From Microbacterium ureisolvens (lineage in GTDB: Bacteria; Actinomycetota; Actinomycetes; Actinomycetales; Microbacteriaceae), in the NCBI RefSeq assembly GCF_019511645.1, contig NZ_JAEUAX010000003.1:1-64000 (forward strand): 64,000 nucleotides of DNA, in the 5' to 3' direction. Position 1 is the first letter of the stretch, and the number at the start of each line of letters is the position of its first letter. Of the stretch, positions 51,726 to 60,961 are shown in pieces. The position numbers were made by a program, and so were the translations under genes. The notes below the pieces were generated by a model. It was given only the letters and a program-made list of their open reading frames with translations. It did not search any database and had not been told where the DNA came from.

Positions 51726-54700
51726 ATGAGCGAATCGCCCGACGACGGTCCCTTGTGGCCCGCGTCTCCCTACGATCTCGCCGACGCGCACCGGTGCCCG
51801 TCGTGCTTCACCGTCGTCACAGCGCCCGTGTGCGCGGAGTGCGGCTTCGCGCTGACCGACGCGCGCGCGCCGCGCGTGCTGGAGATCGGCCGCGAGATGC
51901 TCACCCTGGAGCTTTCGCGCCAGCAGCTGATCGACGACATCCGCCTCGCACACGCGAGGGCTCTCGTGACGACGACGGATGCTGCGCCCGCAACGCTGGG
52001 AGCGTCGCCGGCGGCCGTCGCGGCAGAACACGTCTCCGTGCACCTGGCGCCCGCGGCCGAGAATCCCTTCAGCGACTTTGCACCGCCGACCGGCGCCGTA
52101 CCCCTCATCACCGGGTCGGCAAGCGCCTCCACCACCGCGCCGGATTCGATCGAGCTGGTGACGGCGGCGGAATCCACGACGAACTTCGGATCCACCGCAG
52201 CCGGCGCGCCGCCGATACCTCCCGCGCCGCCGCTGCCCTCGCCGCCGGTCGTTCCGCCGGTACCACCGGTACCGGCGTACCCCGCTGCCTCGGCGCCCCA
52301 AGGGCCCGCTTCGTCCGCACCCGCGGCGGTGACGGCATCCGCTCCCCGTCGCCGGCTGACCGTGCCGGTGCTGCTGCTGATCGTCGGCGTCTCGCTGGTC
52401 GGCGTCGCCGCCGTGTTCTTCCTGCTGCTGGCGTGGTTCGTCGCCGGCATCGCGGTGCGGGCGCTCATCATCGGCGGCATCACGCTCGCCACGATCGCGT
52501 TGGCGTCGTGGCTGCGCCGCCGGGATCTGGGGGCGACGGCGGAAGGGATCGGCGTGCTCGGCGTGGGCCTGCTCGCGCTCGACGCGTGGGCTGTGCGGGC
52601 GAACGATCTGTTCGGCACCGGGTCCACCGATGCCGCACTGTACGCCGGAGTGGCGGCTCTCGTCGTCGCGGTGATCGGCCGCCTGTGGGCGCGGATCTCG
52701 CACCTGCGCGGACCCGACCTCGCCGCCTCGCTCGCCCTGCCCGCGGGACTCGGATTCCTCGTGGGCGGGCTGACGTCGATGCCATCCGCGGAGGCCTTGA
52801 CGGCCGGGCTGCTCGGGGCGGCGGCCGGCGGCCTCGTGCACGCGCTCCCCGCGCCCTTCTCGTCCGCGCGCCGCGGCGGGGACGCCGTGGCCGAGCGCCT
52901 CGTGCTCGCCCTGAGCGGGGTGGGCGCGCTGGTGGCGGCGGCCGTCACCGCGGCGTTCTTCACGGGGGACGCGCTGCCGGTGGTGATCTGGTCGAGCATC
53001 GGTCTCGTCGTGCTCGGCAGCGCGCACGCGTGGCTCGCCCACCGGCCGGTCGACGGCTCGGTGCTGCCCGCGGGAGGCGCGGTCTCAGGCGTCGGCTCGG
53101 TGGTCGCAGCGGCGGCAGCTGGTCTCGCGGGCTGGCAGCTCGCCCTCCGCAGCGACCTCCCGGTGTACGGCGTGCTCGTCGCGCCCGTGCTCGCTGTGCT
53201 CGTCGCGGTGGCCGTCGACGTCGTGCGCAGCCGCCGCGCCACCCGGGCGTGGCTGCCCGCGGCGATCGCGTCCGCCATCGTCGCGGGGCTGTCGTTCGCC
53301 GTCGTGGTGCTCGGATGGGGCATGCTCGCCGTCACGGCGATCGGCGTCTCGTGGGCGGTGTGGCGGACGGATGCCTTCGCTCTCCCCGTCGGGGCGCCCG
53401 AGGCACCGCTGCTCGCGGTGATCTCCGCTGCCCTCATCGGGGGGCTCCTGTTCGGCGCGCCTACGCTCGCGCGTCCGGTGCTGCGCGAGCTCGTGCCGAT
53501 CGCGGCGACGGTTCTCCTCCTGGTCGCAGGCGCGCGGACAGCCGTGCCCGCCGTGCTCGTCGGCATGGCCGTGGCGCTGGTGGCCGCCGCGGTCGCCGTC
53601 GCGGCAGTGCTCCGCCACCGTGACAGGCGGCGCGGCGACCCGGCCGACGCCGAGCCAGACGCCGGGCTCGCATCGCGCGGAGTGCCGGTCGGGTATCTGG
53701 TCGCCGGCGGGATCGCCGCCGTGACCGCGTACGTCGGCGGGGTCGCCACACCGTGGCTCTGGCTCGTCGGGATCGCGGTCGCCATGGCGTACCCGATCGC
53801 CCTGCGGATCGTGCTGCGGCCGACCGACATCGCCGCCGTCGCGGCAGCCATCGCACCGGTCGCCGTCGCCGCGCTGTCGACGGCGCTGGCCCCCAGCGCC
53901 ATCGCGGCGGTGACGGGTCTGACCGGCGAGACGGGCCCCGTCATCGCGGCGCTGCTGCAGTGGGTGGCCCTCGCGACCCTCATCGCCGCGATCGCGCTGC
54001 CGGTGGAACCTGCGAGCCGCGTCGCGCTGGCCGTCGCCGCCGAGGTGCTCGTGGCGTTCAGCCTCATCGGCGCGCTCACGGCGGTGACGACGGGCACCGA
54101 TGTCTCGCCGAACGCGTTGCTCGCCGCGATCGGCGAGCCCGGGCTCGGCGTCGCGCGCGGCGCACTGCTGCTCGCGGGCCTCACGACCGTCGCATTCGGC
54201 ATCACCCGGGTCGCCGGAGTGCCCACCATCCTCGCCGCCGCGCTGACGGCGCCGGTGGCCGCTGCGACGGCGTATGACGTCCTCGGCGCCCTCGACCTGC
54301 GCGATGCGGACTGGGCACCGCTCGCCCTCACCGCCGCTGCGGTCGTCGTGCCACTCGTCTCGGCGCTCGACGTGCTCCGGCGCCGCGGCGGCAACGAGGC
54401 TCCACCGGCACCCGCGTCCCCGGCCGTCGACGCCACGGCGCCGGCCCGACCGCTGCCCACCGGGCTCCGCCGGCTCGCCGCCGACCTCGGCGCGGCCCTC
54501 ACCGTGCTCGTCGTCGTGTGGACGGTGTCGCCCGTACTCGCGTGGGCCGCGCTCGCGCTCGTCGCACTCGGCTTCGCTGCGGCATCCGTGTCCCGGGGCT
54601 GGGTGGGGGTGCTCGCGGCCGATCCGTCCGACGATCGCTTCGCGACGAAGCGCGATGGGATGCTGCTCCTCGACGCCCCCCGCCGGCTACTGGCGTGGCC

Positions 54701-57047
54701 GGCGGTCGTCGCGGCGATCGCGGCGTGGTGGTCATTGCTCGACGCGGGGACCCCCGGCACGTCGTACACCATGGAGACGTACGCGGTGCCGCCGGCGGTG
54801 CTGCTCGTGGTCTTCGCGGCGCTCCTGGCGCGGCTGCGCCGCCGTGTCGAGGCGAGCATCGCGCTGGCCGGCGGGCTCGCCCTCGGCCTCTGGGCGCCCG
54901 CCGTAGAGGGGTGGACCGGAGAGCCGCTGCGGGGCGTGATCGTCGCGCTCGCCGCGGTGGCGGTGTGCCTGGCGCTGTCGTTCACGCAGGTGCGCAGCAT
55001 CCGTCCGGCCGCTCCGCTCGGTGCTGCCGTCGCGGTGATCGGGATCGGACTCGTCGCCGTCGAGCGTGCCTTCGAGGGGCAGGGGTCGCAGGTGCTGTGG
55101 CTCGTGCTGCTGGTCGCCGTCTCGTACGCGTCGGGCTGGGGAATGATGCGCGGGCGGCCCGCCAGGCTGTCGTCGGGACTGTACGCGCTCATCGTCCCTC
55201 CGGCGGCGCTCATCGCCGCCGTCGTGGCGATCGTGCCCGTCGCCGACGAACCGCGCATCGTCGCCGGGACGATCATCATGCTCGCCGCCCTGCATCTCTC
55301 GGCGGCGGGGCTCGACCGCCTGCCGCTGACCGGCGCCACCCGCTGGATCTCGCTCGCGGGCGCCTTCGTCGTCGGCGTCGCGGGCTGGTTCCTGGGCGTG
55401 GCTACCGAGGTGGAGGCGGTGTCGCTCCCCGTGGCAGCGATGTGTCTCGTCGGCGCCGCGCTGGGCATGCTGCGCCGCCGGCGGGCCGGCACCGTGTGGC
55501 CCGGCGCCGAAGGCCCCGCGTGGATCGCGGGTCTCGTGCTCGCCACGGCGCCGAGTCTCCTCGTCGCGGCGGAACCCGCGCGCGTCTGGGTCTACGTGGC
55601 GCTCACCCTCGCTGCGGCAGCCGGAGCGGCCGCGCTGCGCGAGCCCACGCGCGAGGGGCCGAACGACGCGGAGCCGGTCGACGTGGCGAGCGTCGCTGCG
55701 CCGCCGGCGTACGCACCGCCGGCCGGCGCCCTCGCCGGCGCGCCGGCCGGCGCCCCCGGCGGACCCCCGGCCGCACCTCCCGCGCCGCGGACGCCGCGGT
55801 TCATCGACGTCTGGAGCCTGCGCACGCCGACGGCGATGCTGCTCGCCCTCGCCGCCGTCGCGATGGGGCTGCGCGGGCTCGTGCCGCCCGGCGTCGAGGG
55901 GGACGCCTCGGCGGCGATCGTCGCGGGCCTGGGCGCCGTCGCGGTGGCGGTGCTGCTGACGGCGCGAGGGGCGACGCGTGGCGGCTCCCGAGGCGCGGCC
56001 GTCCTGGCCGGTGCCGGCACCGCTCTGCTCGTCGCGATGTCACTGACCCGCCCCGAGGCGGACCTCGTGCTCACGGCCATGACCGCCGTCATCGGCGGCG
56101 TCCTCGGTGTCGCAGGCGCCTCAGTGCTGGGCCTGCGCCGCTGGGCGCCGCTGGGGGGCGTGCTCGCCGTGGGCGGGCTCGTCGTCGCGCTGGTCGCGTG
56201 CGGCGTGCGGTTCGTCGAGATCGCACCCGCCGGCGGCCTGGAGCCGGACCTCTGGGCAGTGGCCGGCGCGGGGATCGCGGGCGCGGTCGCCCTCGCGGCG
56301 CTGCGCGCGACGCCGTCGCGCGCCGTCGGCCTGACTGCCGGCGCCGGCTTCGCCGTCGCCTCGGTGCTGTTCGCCCTCGCCGAGCTGCAGCTGCTGCTCG
56401 TCCAGCGCACCGGCGATGAGCTGCGCACCGCCGCGGTGATGTCGGCCCTGACCGCCGCGGTGGTCGTCGGCACCGCCGCCCGCGCCCGCCTCGGTCTGGT
56501 GCTCCCGCTCGCGGCCGCCCTCGCGGGCGCGGGCTTCGGCGTCGTGGCACTCACGGTCGGAGACGTCCGGCCCCTCGAGCTCGTCACCGTTCCGCCCGCG
56601 CTGGGCGGGATCGCGTACGGCGTGCGCACTCTGCGCCGTGCACCCCGGTCGCGCACCTGGCCGACACTCGGCCCGTGGCTGGCGCTGCTGACGGTGCCGT
56701 CGCTGCTGCACGACTTCGGCGGGTCGGCGATCTCGGGCGCCACGGGCGAGCCCTGGCCGGGGGAGCCCGAGCTGTGGCGCATGGTGTCGCTCGGCGTCGT
56801 GGCACTCGCGATGGTCGTCGTCGGGGCGATCTACCGGCTGCAGGCCCCGCTCCTGCTCGGGGCCGTGGTGCTGATCGTGCACGGGGTCGCCCAGCTGTGG
56901 CCGTGGATCTCCACCGCCTACGTCGCGGTGCCATGGTGGCTGTGGCTCGGCCTCGGCGGCGCGCTGCTCATCTTCATGGCCGCCCGCTACGAGAAGAACA
57001 TGAAGGCGCTGCGCACCACCGTCGCCGCGGTCACGTCGCTTCGCTGA
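51726..57047 (+). CDS. Giant polytopic membrane protein (SCO7613-type)
   Basis: 1773 residues. An N-terminal zinc ribbon (C24-x2-C27, C36-x2-C39) and a short helical stretch lead into a Pro-rich linker (~160-215). Then come dozens of hydrophobic segments from ~217 to ~1340, a second Pro/Ala/Gly-rich linker (~1340-1365), and a further membrane block to the end (KNMKALRTTVAAVTSLR). It looks like two unequal membrane blocks. It resembles the SCO7613 C-terminal-domain family of actinobacteria, whose function is unknown. ATG 51726 follows GGAGAGGGGC. Composition is extremely Ala/Val/Leu-rich. It overlaps the glycosylase gene by 17 nt. Confidence 0.85.
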   Translation: MSESPDDGPLWPASPYDLADAHRCPSCFTVVTAPVCAECGFALTDARAPRVLEIGREMLTLELSRQQLIDDIRLAHARALVTTTDAAPATLGASPAAVAAEHVSVHLAPAAENPFSDFAPPTGAVPLITGSASASTTAPDSIELVTAAESTTNFGSTAAGAPPIPPAPPLPSPPVVPPVPPVPAYPAASAPQGPASSAPAAVTASAPRRRLTVPVLLLIVGVSLVGVAAVFFLLLAWFVAGIAVRALIIGGITLATIALASWLRRRDLGATAEGIGVLGVGLLALDAWAVRANDLFGTGSTDAALYAGVAALVVAVIGRLWARISHLRGPDLAASLALPAGLGFLVGGLTSMPSAEALTAGLLGAAAGGLVHALPAPFSSARRGGDAVAERLVLALSGVGALVAAAVTAAFFTGDALPVVIWSSIGLVVLGSAHAWLAHRPVDGSVLPAGGAVSGVGSVVAAAAAGLAGWQLALRSDLPVYGVLVAPVLAVLVAVAVDVVRSRRATRAWLPAAIASAIVAGLSFAVVVLGWGMLAVTAIGVSWAVWRTDAFALPVGAPEAPLLAVISAALIGGLLFGAPTLARPVLRELVPIAATVLLLVAGARTAVPAVLVGMAVALVAAAVAVAAVLRHRDRRRGDPADAEPDAGLASRGVPVGYLVAGGIAAVTAYVGGVATPWLWLVGIAVAMAYPIALRIVLRPTDIAAVAAAIAPVAVAALSTALAPSAIAAVTGLTGETGPVIAALLQWVALATLIAAIALPVEPASRVALAVAAEVLVAFSLIGALTAVTTGTDVSPNALLAAIGEPGLGVARGALLLAGLTTVAFGITRVAGVPTILAAALTAPVAAATAYDVLGALDLRDADWAPLALTAAAVVVPLVSALDVLRRRGGNEAPPAPASPAVDATAPARPLPTGLRRLAADLGAALTVLVVVWTVSPVLAWAALALVALGFAAASVSRGWVGVLAADPSDDRFATKRDGMLLLDAPRRLLAWPAVVAAIAAWWSLLDAGTPGTSYTMETYAVPPAVLLVVFAALLARLRRRVEASIALAGGLALGLWAPAVEGWTGEPLRGVIVALAAVAVCLALSFTQVRSIRPAAPLGAAVAVIGIGLVAVERAFEGQGSQVLWLVLLVAVSYASGWGMMRGRPARLSSGLYALIVPPAALIAAVVAIVPVADEPRIVAGTIIMLAALHLSAAGLDRLPLTGATRWISLAGAFVVGVAGWFLGVATEVEAVSLPVAAMCLVGAALGMLRRRRAGTVWPGAEGPAWIAGLVLATAPSLLVAAEPARVWVYVALTLAAAAGAAALREPTREGPNDAEPVDVASVAAPPAYAPPAGALAGAPAGAPGGPPAAPPAPRTPRFIDVWSLRTPTAMLLALAAVAMGLRGLVPPGVEGDASAAIVAGLGAVAVAVLLTARGATRGGSRGAAVLAGAGTALLVAMSLTRPEADLVLTAMTAVIGGVLGVAGASVLGLRRWAPLGGVLAVGGLVVALVACGVRFVEIAPAGGLEPDLWAVAGAGIAGAVALAALRATPSRAVGLTAGAGFAVASVLFALAELQLLLVQRTGDELRTAAVMSALTAAVVVGTAARARLGLVLPLAAALAGAGFGVVALTVGDVRPLELVTVPPALGGIAYGVRTLRRAPRSRTWPTLGPWLALLTVPSLLHDFGGSAISGATGEPWPGEPELWRMVSLGVVALAMVVVGAIYRLQAPLLLGAVVLIVHGVAQLWPWISTAYVAVPWWLWLGLGGALLIFMAARYEKNMKALRTTVAAVTSLR

Positions 57048-57708
57048 TCTCGCGCGCGCCGCGCCCCCAGCGGAACGGCGACACCGTCTCATCGCCGGGG
57101 ATCCAGTACCGCCACGGGAACACGCCGGTGCCGGCGATGCCGGCCACCCCGACGCGCGGCCCCGACGCAACCTCGGCAAGCGGCTCGGCGAGCAGCTCGA
57201 GCCGGGCCACCGCGCCGTGCAGCGGCATACCGGTGACCGCATCGATGCCGTCGTGCACCGGATGCCGCAGCCCCACCGCGTCGCCGAACCGGCCGGGTCC
57301 GCGAGCCAGGTCGCGCGGCGTGCGTGCCGCCGGTCGGCGGCGGGTCGCAGCATCCGTCCCCTCCAACACCCGGCCCGCCCGCAGCAGCACACCGCCGGCG
57401 ACCCCCTCGGGGCCGCACACGACGTTGACGCAGGAGTGGATGCCGTGGCTGAGGTACACGTACAGGTGCCCCGGTTCACCCCACATGGTGGCGTTGCGGG
57501 CGGTGGGTCCCATGCGGGCGTGCGAGCCCGGATCGGGCACCGGCCCCGTTCCGCGGCCGTGGTATGCCTCGACCTCGGTGAGGCGCACCGCCACCGTCTC
57601 GCCCTCGACCACGGTCGTCAGGCGCGCCCCGAGCAGGCGCGGCGCCACGTCGGCCGGAAGGCCCTGCAGGTCTGCGCGGGTCGCCGCGCGCCAGGGATCC
57701 CGCGCCAT
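57031..57708 (-). CDS. 3-methyladenine DNA glycosylase (AAG/MPG family)
   Basis: 225 residues. Core motifs: LTEVEAYHGRG (catalytic Glu about residue 46), the aromatic/His region MGPTARNATMWGEPGHLYVYLSHGIHSCVNVV, and GPGRFGDAVGL. It removes alkylated bases such as 3-methyladenine. TAGACT (57715-57720) lies 6 nt before the ATG; predicted leaderless. Confidence 0.93.
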   Translation of the reverse strand: MARDPWRAATRADLQGLPADVAPRLLGARLTTVVEGETVAVRLTEVEAYHGRGTGPVPDPGSHARMGPTARNATMWGEPGHLYVYLSHGIHSCVNVVCGPEGVAGGVLLRAGRVLEGTDAATRRRPAARTPRDLARGPGRFGDAVGLRHPVHDGIDAVTGMPLHGAVARLELLAEPLAEVASGPRVGVAGIAGTGVFPWRYWIPGDETVSPFRWGRGAREISEAT

Positions 57709-57714
57709 GGGCCG

Positions 57715-57720
57715 AGTCTA
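57715..57720 (-). promoter_or_regulatory. -10 element of the glycosylase gene
   Basis: TAGACT on the minus strand, 6 nt before ATG 57708. Confidence 0.6.
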
Positions 57721-57768
57721 CGTCCGCGCGCCGACGCAACACGTGCGTCCGCAGGTCGCGGAGAGCGT

Positions 57769-57774
57769 TACTGT
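57769..57774 (+). promoter_or_regulatory. -10 element of the MFS gene
   Basis: TACTGT, 6 nt before ATG 57781. Confidence 0.6.
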
Positions 57775-57780
57775 TCCCGA

Positions 57781-59421
57781 ATGGGAAAGTGGTTCGTGCT
57801 CATCCTGCTGAGCGTCTCGCAGTTCATCATGGTGCTCGACAGCACCGTCATGAACGTGTCGATCTCGACCGTCGCGCATGACCTCGGCACCGACATCTCG
57901 GGCATGCAGGCGGCGATCACGTTCTACGCGCTCACGATGGCGGCGTTCATGCTCACCGGCGGCAAGCTCGGCGACCGCTGGGGCCGCAGCCTCGCGTTCC
58001 GCATCGGGTCGGTGGTGTACGGCATCGGCTCCCTGACGACGGCGCTGAGCCCGAACCTCACGGTGCTGATGCTCGGCTGGTCCCTCGTCGAGGGCCTGGG
58101 CGCGGTGCTCGTGATCCCCGCGATCGCCGCCCTCGCGGCGATCAACTACACCGGCCGCGAGCGCGTGGTCGCGTTCGCCGTGCTGGGTGCCGTCACCGGC
58201 GGCGCAGCCGCCGCCGGACCTCTCATCGGCGGACTCGTCACGACCTACTCCTCGTGGCGCTACGTCTTCGTCGCCGAGGCGGTCGTCATGACTCTCGTGC
58301 TGATCGTCTCGGGCCGCATCAAGGATGTTCCCGGCGACCGCACGCTGCGCATCGACCTGCTGAGCGTCGTGCTCTCGGCGCTGGGCCTGGGCCTGCTGGT
58401 CTACGGCATCCTGCAGTCGAAGACGTGGGGCTGGTTCCAGCCGCTCGACCCGCCCGTCGTCAACGGCCAGCCGTTCGCGCCGCTGGGCATCTCGCCCGTC
58501 GCCTACCTGATCCTCCTGTCGATCGTCGTGCTGTGGCTGTTCGTGAAGCGGCAGCAGCAGCTCGAGCGGACCGGCCGCGTGCCGCTGCTCAAAGTGAGCC
58601 TCCTGCGCATCACGGCGCTGCGCAGCGGCCTGACGATGTTCATGGCGCAGTACTTCGCGATCGCCGCGCTGTTCTTCGTCGTGCCGGTGTACCTGCAGAC
58701 GATCCTCGGCTACGACGCGCTGCAGACGGGCCTGAAGATCCTCCCGCTGTCGCTCGGGCTGATCCTGTTCTCCATCGTCGGCTCTCGCCTGTCGACGGTG
58801 CGCTCGGCGCAGAACATCGGCCGCATCGGACAGCTCACGCTGGGCCTCGGCGTGCTGGTGGTGTTCCTCGCGGTGCAGCCCGAGCTCGCCGACTTCGCGT
58901 TCGCCGCCGGCATGTTCGTGGTCGGCGCCGGATTCGGCCTGCTCGCCTCGCAGCTCGGCAACGTCAACATGTCGGCCGTCGACCAGTCCGACACGTCCGA
59001 GGTCGGCGGCCTCCAGGGCACCTTCCAGAACCTCGGCTCGTCGTTCGGTACGGCGATCGTCGGCTCGGTCTTCATCCTGCTGCTCACCTCGGGGTTCACG
59101 GCCGCGGTGGAGCAGAGCACGACGATCCCCGACGACATCCGCGCCCAGGTCGTCGCCACCGCCTCGAAGGGCGCGCCGATCATCTCGCAGCAGCAGGCCG
59201 AGGACCTCTTGACGGATGCCGGCGCCGACCCCGGATCCGCCACCGAGATCGCCCAGCTCTACGCCGACACGCAGGTCGAGTCGCTGCGGCAGTCGCTGTT
59301 CTTCGTCTTCGCGCTCACGGTGCTTGGGCTCATGCTGTCGAGCGGGCTGCCCTCGAAGCTCCCCGTTCCCGCCGCGGCCCAGACGGACGACGAGGACGCA
59401 GCATCCGCTCGCTCTTCCTGA
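57781..59421 (+). CDS. MFS transporter, 14-segment DHA2 type
   Basis: 546 residues. Motif A is GGKLGDRWGR (about residue 61-70), with LDSTVMNVSISTVAHDLG at the start (motif D1) and GPLIGGLVTTYSSWRYVF (motif C) typical of drug:H+ antiporters. A ~65-residue extracellular loop precedes the last segment. A likely multidrug or toxin exporter; substrate unknown. Predicted leaderless. Confidence 0.9.
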   Translation: MGKWFVLILLSVSQFIMVLDSTVMNVSISTVAHDLGTDISGMQAAITFYALTMAAFMLTGGKLGDRWGRSLAFRIGSVVYGIGSLTTALSPNLTVLMLGWSLVEGLGAVLVIPAIAALAAINYTGRERVVAFAVLGAVTGGAAAAGPLIGGLVTTYSSWRYVFVAEAVVMTLVLIVSGRIKDVPGDRTLRIDLLSVVLSALGLGLLVYGILQSKTWGWFQPLDPPVVNGQPFAPLGISPVAYLILLSIVVLWLFVKRQQQLERTGRVPLLKVSLLRITALRSGLTMFMAQYFAIAALFFVVPVYLQTILGYDALQTGLKILPLSLGLILFSIVGSRLSTVRSAQNIGRIGQLTLGLGVLVVFLAVQPELADFAFAAGMFVVGAGFGLLASQLGNVNMSAVDQSDTSEVGGLQGTFQNLGSSFGTAIVGSVFILLLTSGFTAAVEQSTTIPDDIRAQVVATASKGAPIISQQQAEDLLTDAGADPGSATEIAQLYADTQVESLRQSLFFVFALTVLGLMLSSGLPSKLPVPAAAQTDDEDAASARSS

Positions 59422-59428
59422 CCCATCG

Positions 59429-59512
59429 CGTCCTCAACTGAGGATCTGCGCCGAGACGCGGAGCAGAACGGCGCGAGCCGTCCGCATCTCGGCTCTCGTC
59501 CTCGACTGAGGA
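59429..59512. repeat. Hairpin flanked by two 16-bp direct repeats
   Basis: CGTCCTCAACTGAGGA (59429-59444) and CGTCCTCGACTGAGGA (59497-59512) differ at one base, and each is itself nearly self-complementary. Between them CGAGACGCGG/CCGCATCTCG pairs with one mismatch and encloses ACGGC-GCGA-GCCGT with a GNRA-type loop. It sits between convergent transcripts and could be a terminator or a small repeat element. Confidence 0.55.
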
Positions 59513-59539
59513 GCGCGAAACGGATGCCTCGCCTCGAGG

Positions 59540-60961
59540 TCAGCGCGGGGGCACCTGGCACCACGAGATCGAGGCGCCGTTGAGCGCGACGACCGGGTCG
59601 CCGTCGTCCACCTCGAGGATGCGCGTCTCGGGGCGCTCGGGCAGCGGGTGCTGGTAGGTGTCGTAAGAGTTCGTCACCGCGTCGGGCGCCACGAGGACGG
59701 CGAAGTAGCGAGCGCTGGGCGACACGCACACCTGGATCACGGCATCCGTGTCGGCGATCTCGCTGAGCATGGTCGTCGCGCCGTCCGGGTCCACGTGGGC
59801 GACCGACGTGCGCCCTGTCGGAACGCCGTCGGCGTCGAGCACCGCCGCGGTGCGGATCGTGGAGCCGTCGGGCAGAGGCGTGACCGACGTCGTTCCGCCG
59901 AGGTCGGTGTCGGACTCGACCAGCGGCTCTTCGCTCGCGTCGGTGAGGTCGATGACGGCGGCGTGGTCGAGGCGGTCGACGACGGCCTCGCTCGAGCCCC
60001 GCGCGATGCCCTCGATCGTCATCGCGTCGCCGAGCGCCGTCGGCGCGCCGCTCCCGTTCTCGGATCCGGTCAGCAGCAAGGAGCCGTCGAACGAGAGGAG
60101 CAGGATGCTGTCGGTGTCGGGCACGAACCGCCACTCCGCGACGCGGGGGTCGGCGCCCTCGACCTCGATCGCGACCGGGTCCGCGTCGGGCTCGCTGAGC
60201 GAAGCCGTGAAGAGCCGGCTCTCGCGGCCCGAGTCGGCGCTGAGCTCGGCGTCCGAGAAGGTGTAGCCGATGCGCTCACCGCGGTCGGCGGTCTGCAGAT
60301 TCGAGACATACCCGTCGCCGGGCAGTGCCAGCTCGCGCGCGTTGTCGCCGTCGAGGTCGGTCACGATGAGGCCGGCCCGGTCGTCGTCGGTGCGCACCGA
60401 GACGACGAGGTGCTGGGCGGTCGCGCGGAAGTCCTCGATGTGCGCGTGCCGGAACACCGGCACCGCGTTCTGCCCGGTGAGGTCGGTGCGGTAGATGAGA
60501 TCACCGGCGTTCGTCCCGCGCTGCATGAGGAACACGTCGGTCGCCGGCGTGCGGAACGTCTCCGTGATCGTCGCGGTCGGGCCGCCGCCGAGCGATGCCA
60601 CGTCGTCGATCGTGACGGTGTACTCGGTGTCGTCCCACAGCGGCAGCGTGAAGCGCACCCCGACGCTGCGCCCCGACGTGTCGACGGCGAACGGCGTCGC
60701 CGGCGTGATCGACACCTGCGACGGGTCGACTTCGGCGAGCGATTGGGTGGTGGTCACGATGAGACGGGCACCGGATGCTGCGGCCGCCGCCTGCGGATCC
60801 ACGTACGCCTCCGTCACCCGCGGCCCCTGCGCGACGCTCGCGGCCGCTCCGGCGAGCCCGAACACGGCGAGGAGCCCCACGACGATCGTGAAGGCGCCGG
60901 CGAACGCGCGCCCCCGACGGCGCCGCGACCGTGAACGACGTGAGGTTCCGTCAGTACTCAT
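59540..60961 (-). CDS. Membrane-anchored Ig-like / beta-propeller-like protein
   Basis: 473 residues. An Arg/Ser-rich cytoplasmic tip and one membrane helix (AFAGAFTIVVGLLAVFGLAGAAASVA, ~20-45) are followed by an extracellular part. This has a Big_5-like Ig domain (SQVSITPATPFAVDTSGRSVGVRFTLPLWDDTEYTVTI, ~80-120), then repeated beta-strand blades (~135-470) resembling TolB/WD-type propellers. Its ATG overlaps the upstream TIGR03943-type gene by 11 nt, so it belongs to the zinc-type operon. Confidence 0.75.
   Translation of the reverse strand: MSTDGTSRRSRSRRRRGRAFAGAFTIVVGLLAVFGLAGAAASVAQGPRVTEAYVDPQAAAAASGARLIVTTTQSLAEVDPSQVSITPATPFAVDTSGRSVGVRFTLPLWDDTEYTVTIDDVASLGGGPTATITETFRTPATDVFLMQRGTNAGDLIYRTDLTGQNAVPVFRHAHIEDFRATAQHLVVSVRTDDDRAGLIVTDLDGDNARELALPGDGYVSNLQTADRGERIGYTFSDAELSADSGRESRLFTASLSEPDADPVAIEVEGADPRVAEWRFVPDTDSILLLSFDGSLLLTGSENGSGAPTALGDAMTIEGIARGSSEAVVDRLDHAAVIDLTDASEEPLVESDTDLGGTTSVTPLPDGSTIRTAAVLDADGVPTGRTSVAHVDPDGATTMLSEIADTDAVIQVCVSPSARYFAVLVAPDAVTNSYDTYQHPLPERPETRILEVDDGDPVVALNGASISWCQVPPR

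Noticed and set aside
51770..55546. 1258-codon minus-strand frame inside the giant membrane protein gene
   Set aside because: The product is almost only Ala, Ser, Thr, Pro and Arg, as expected for a shadow of a hydrophobic high-GC gene; the plus strand encodes coherent membrane helices and a zinc ribbon.
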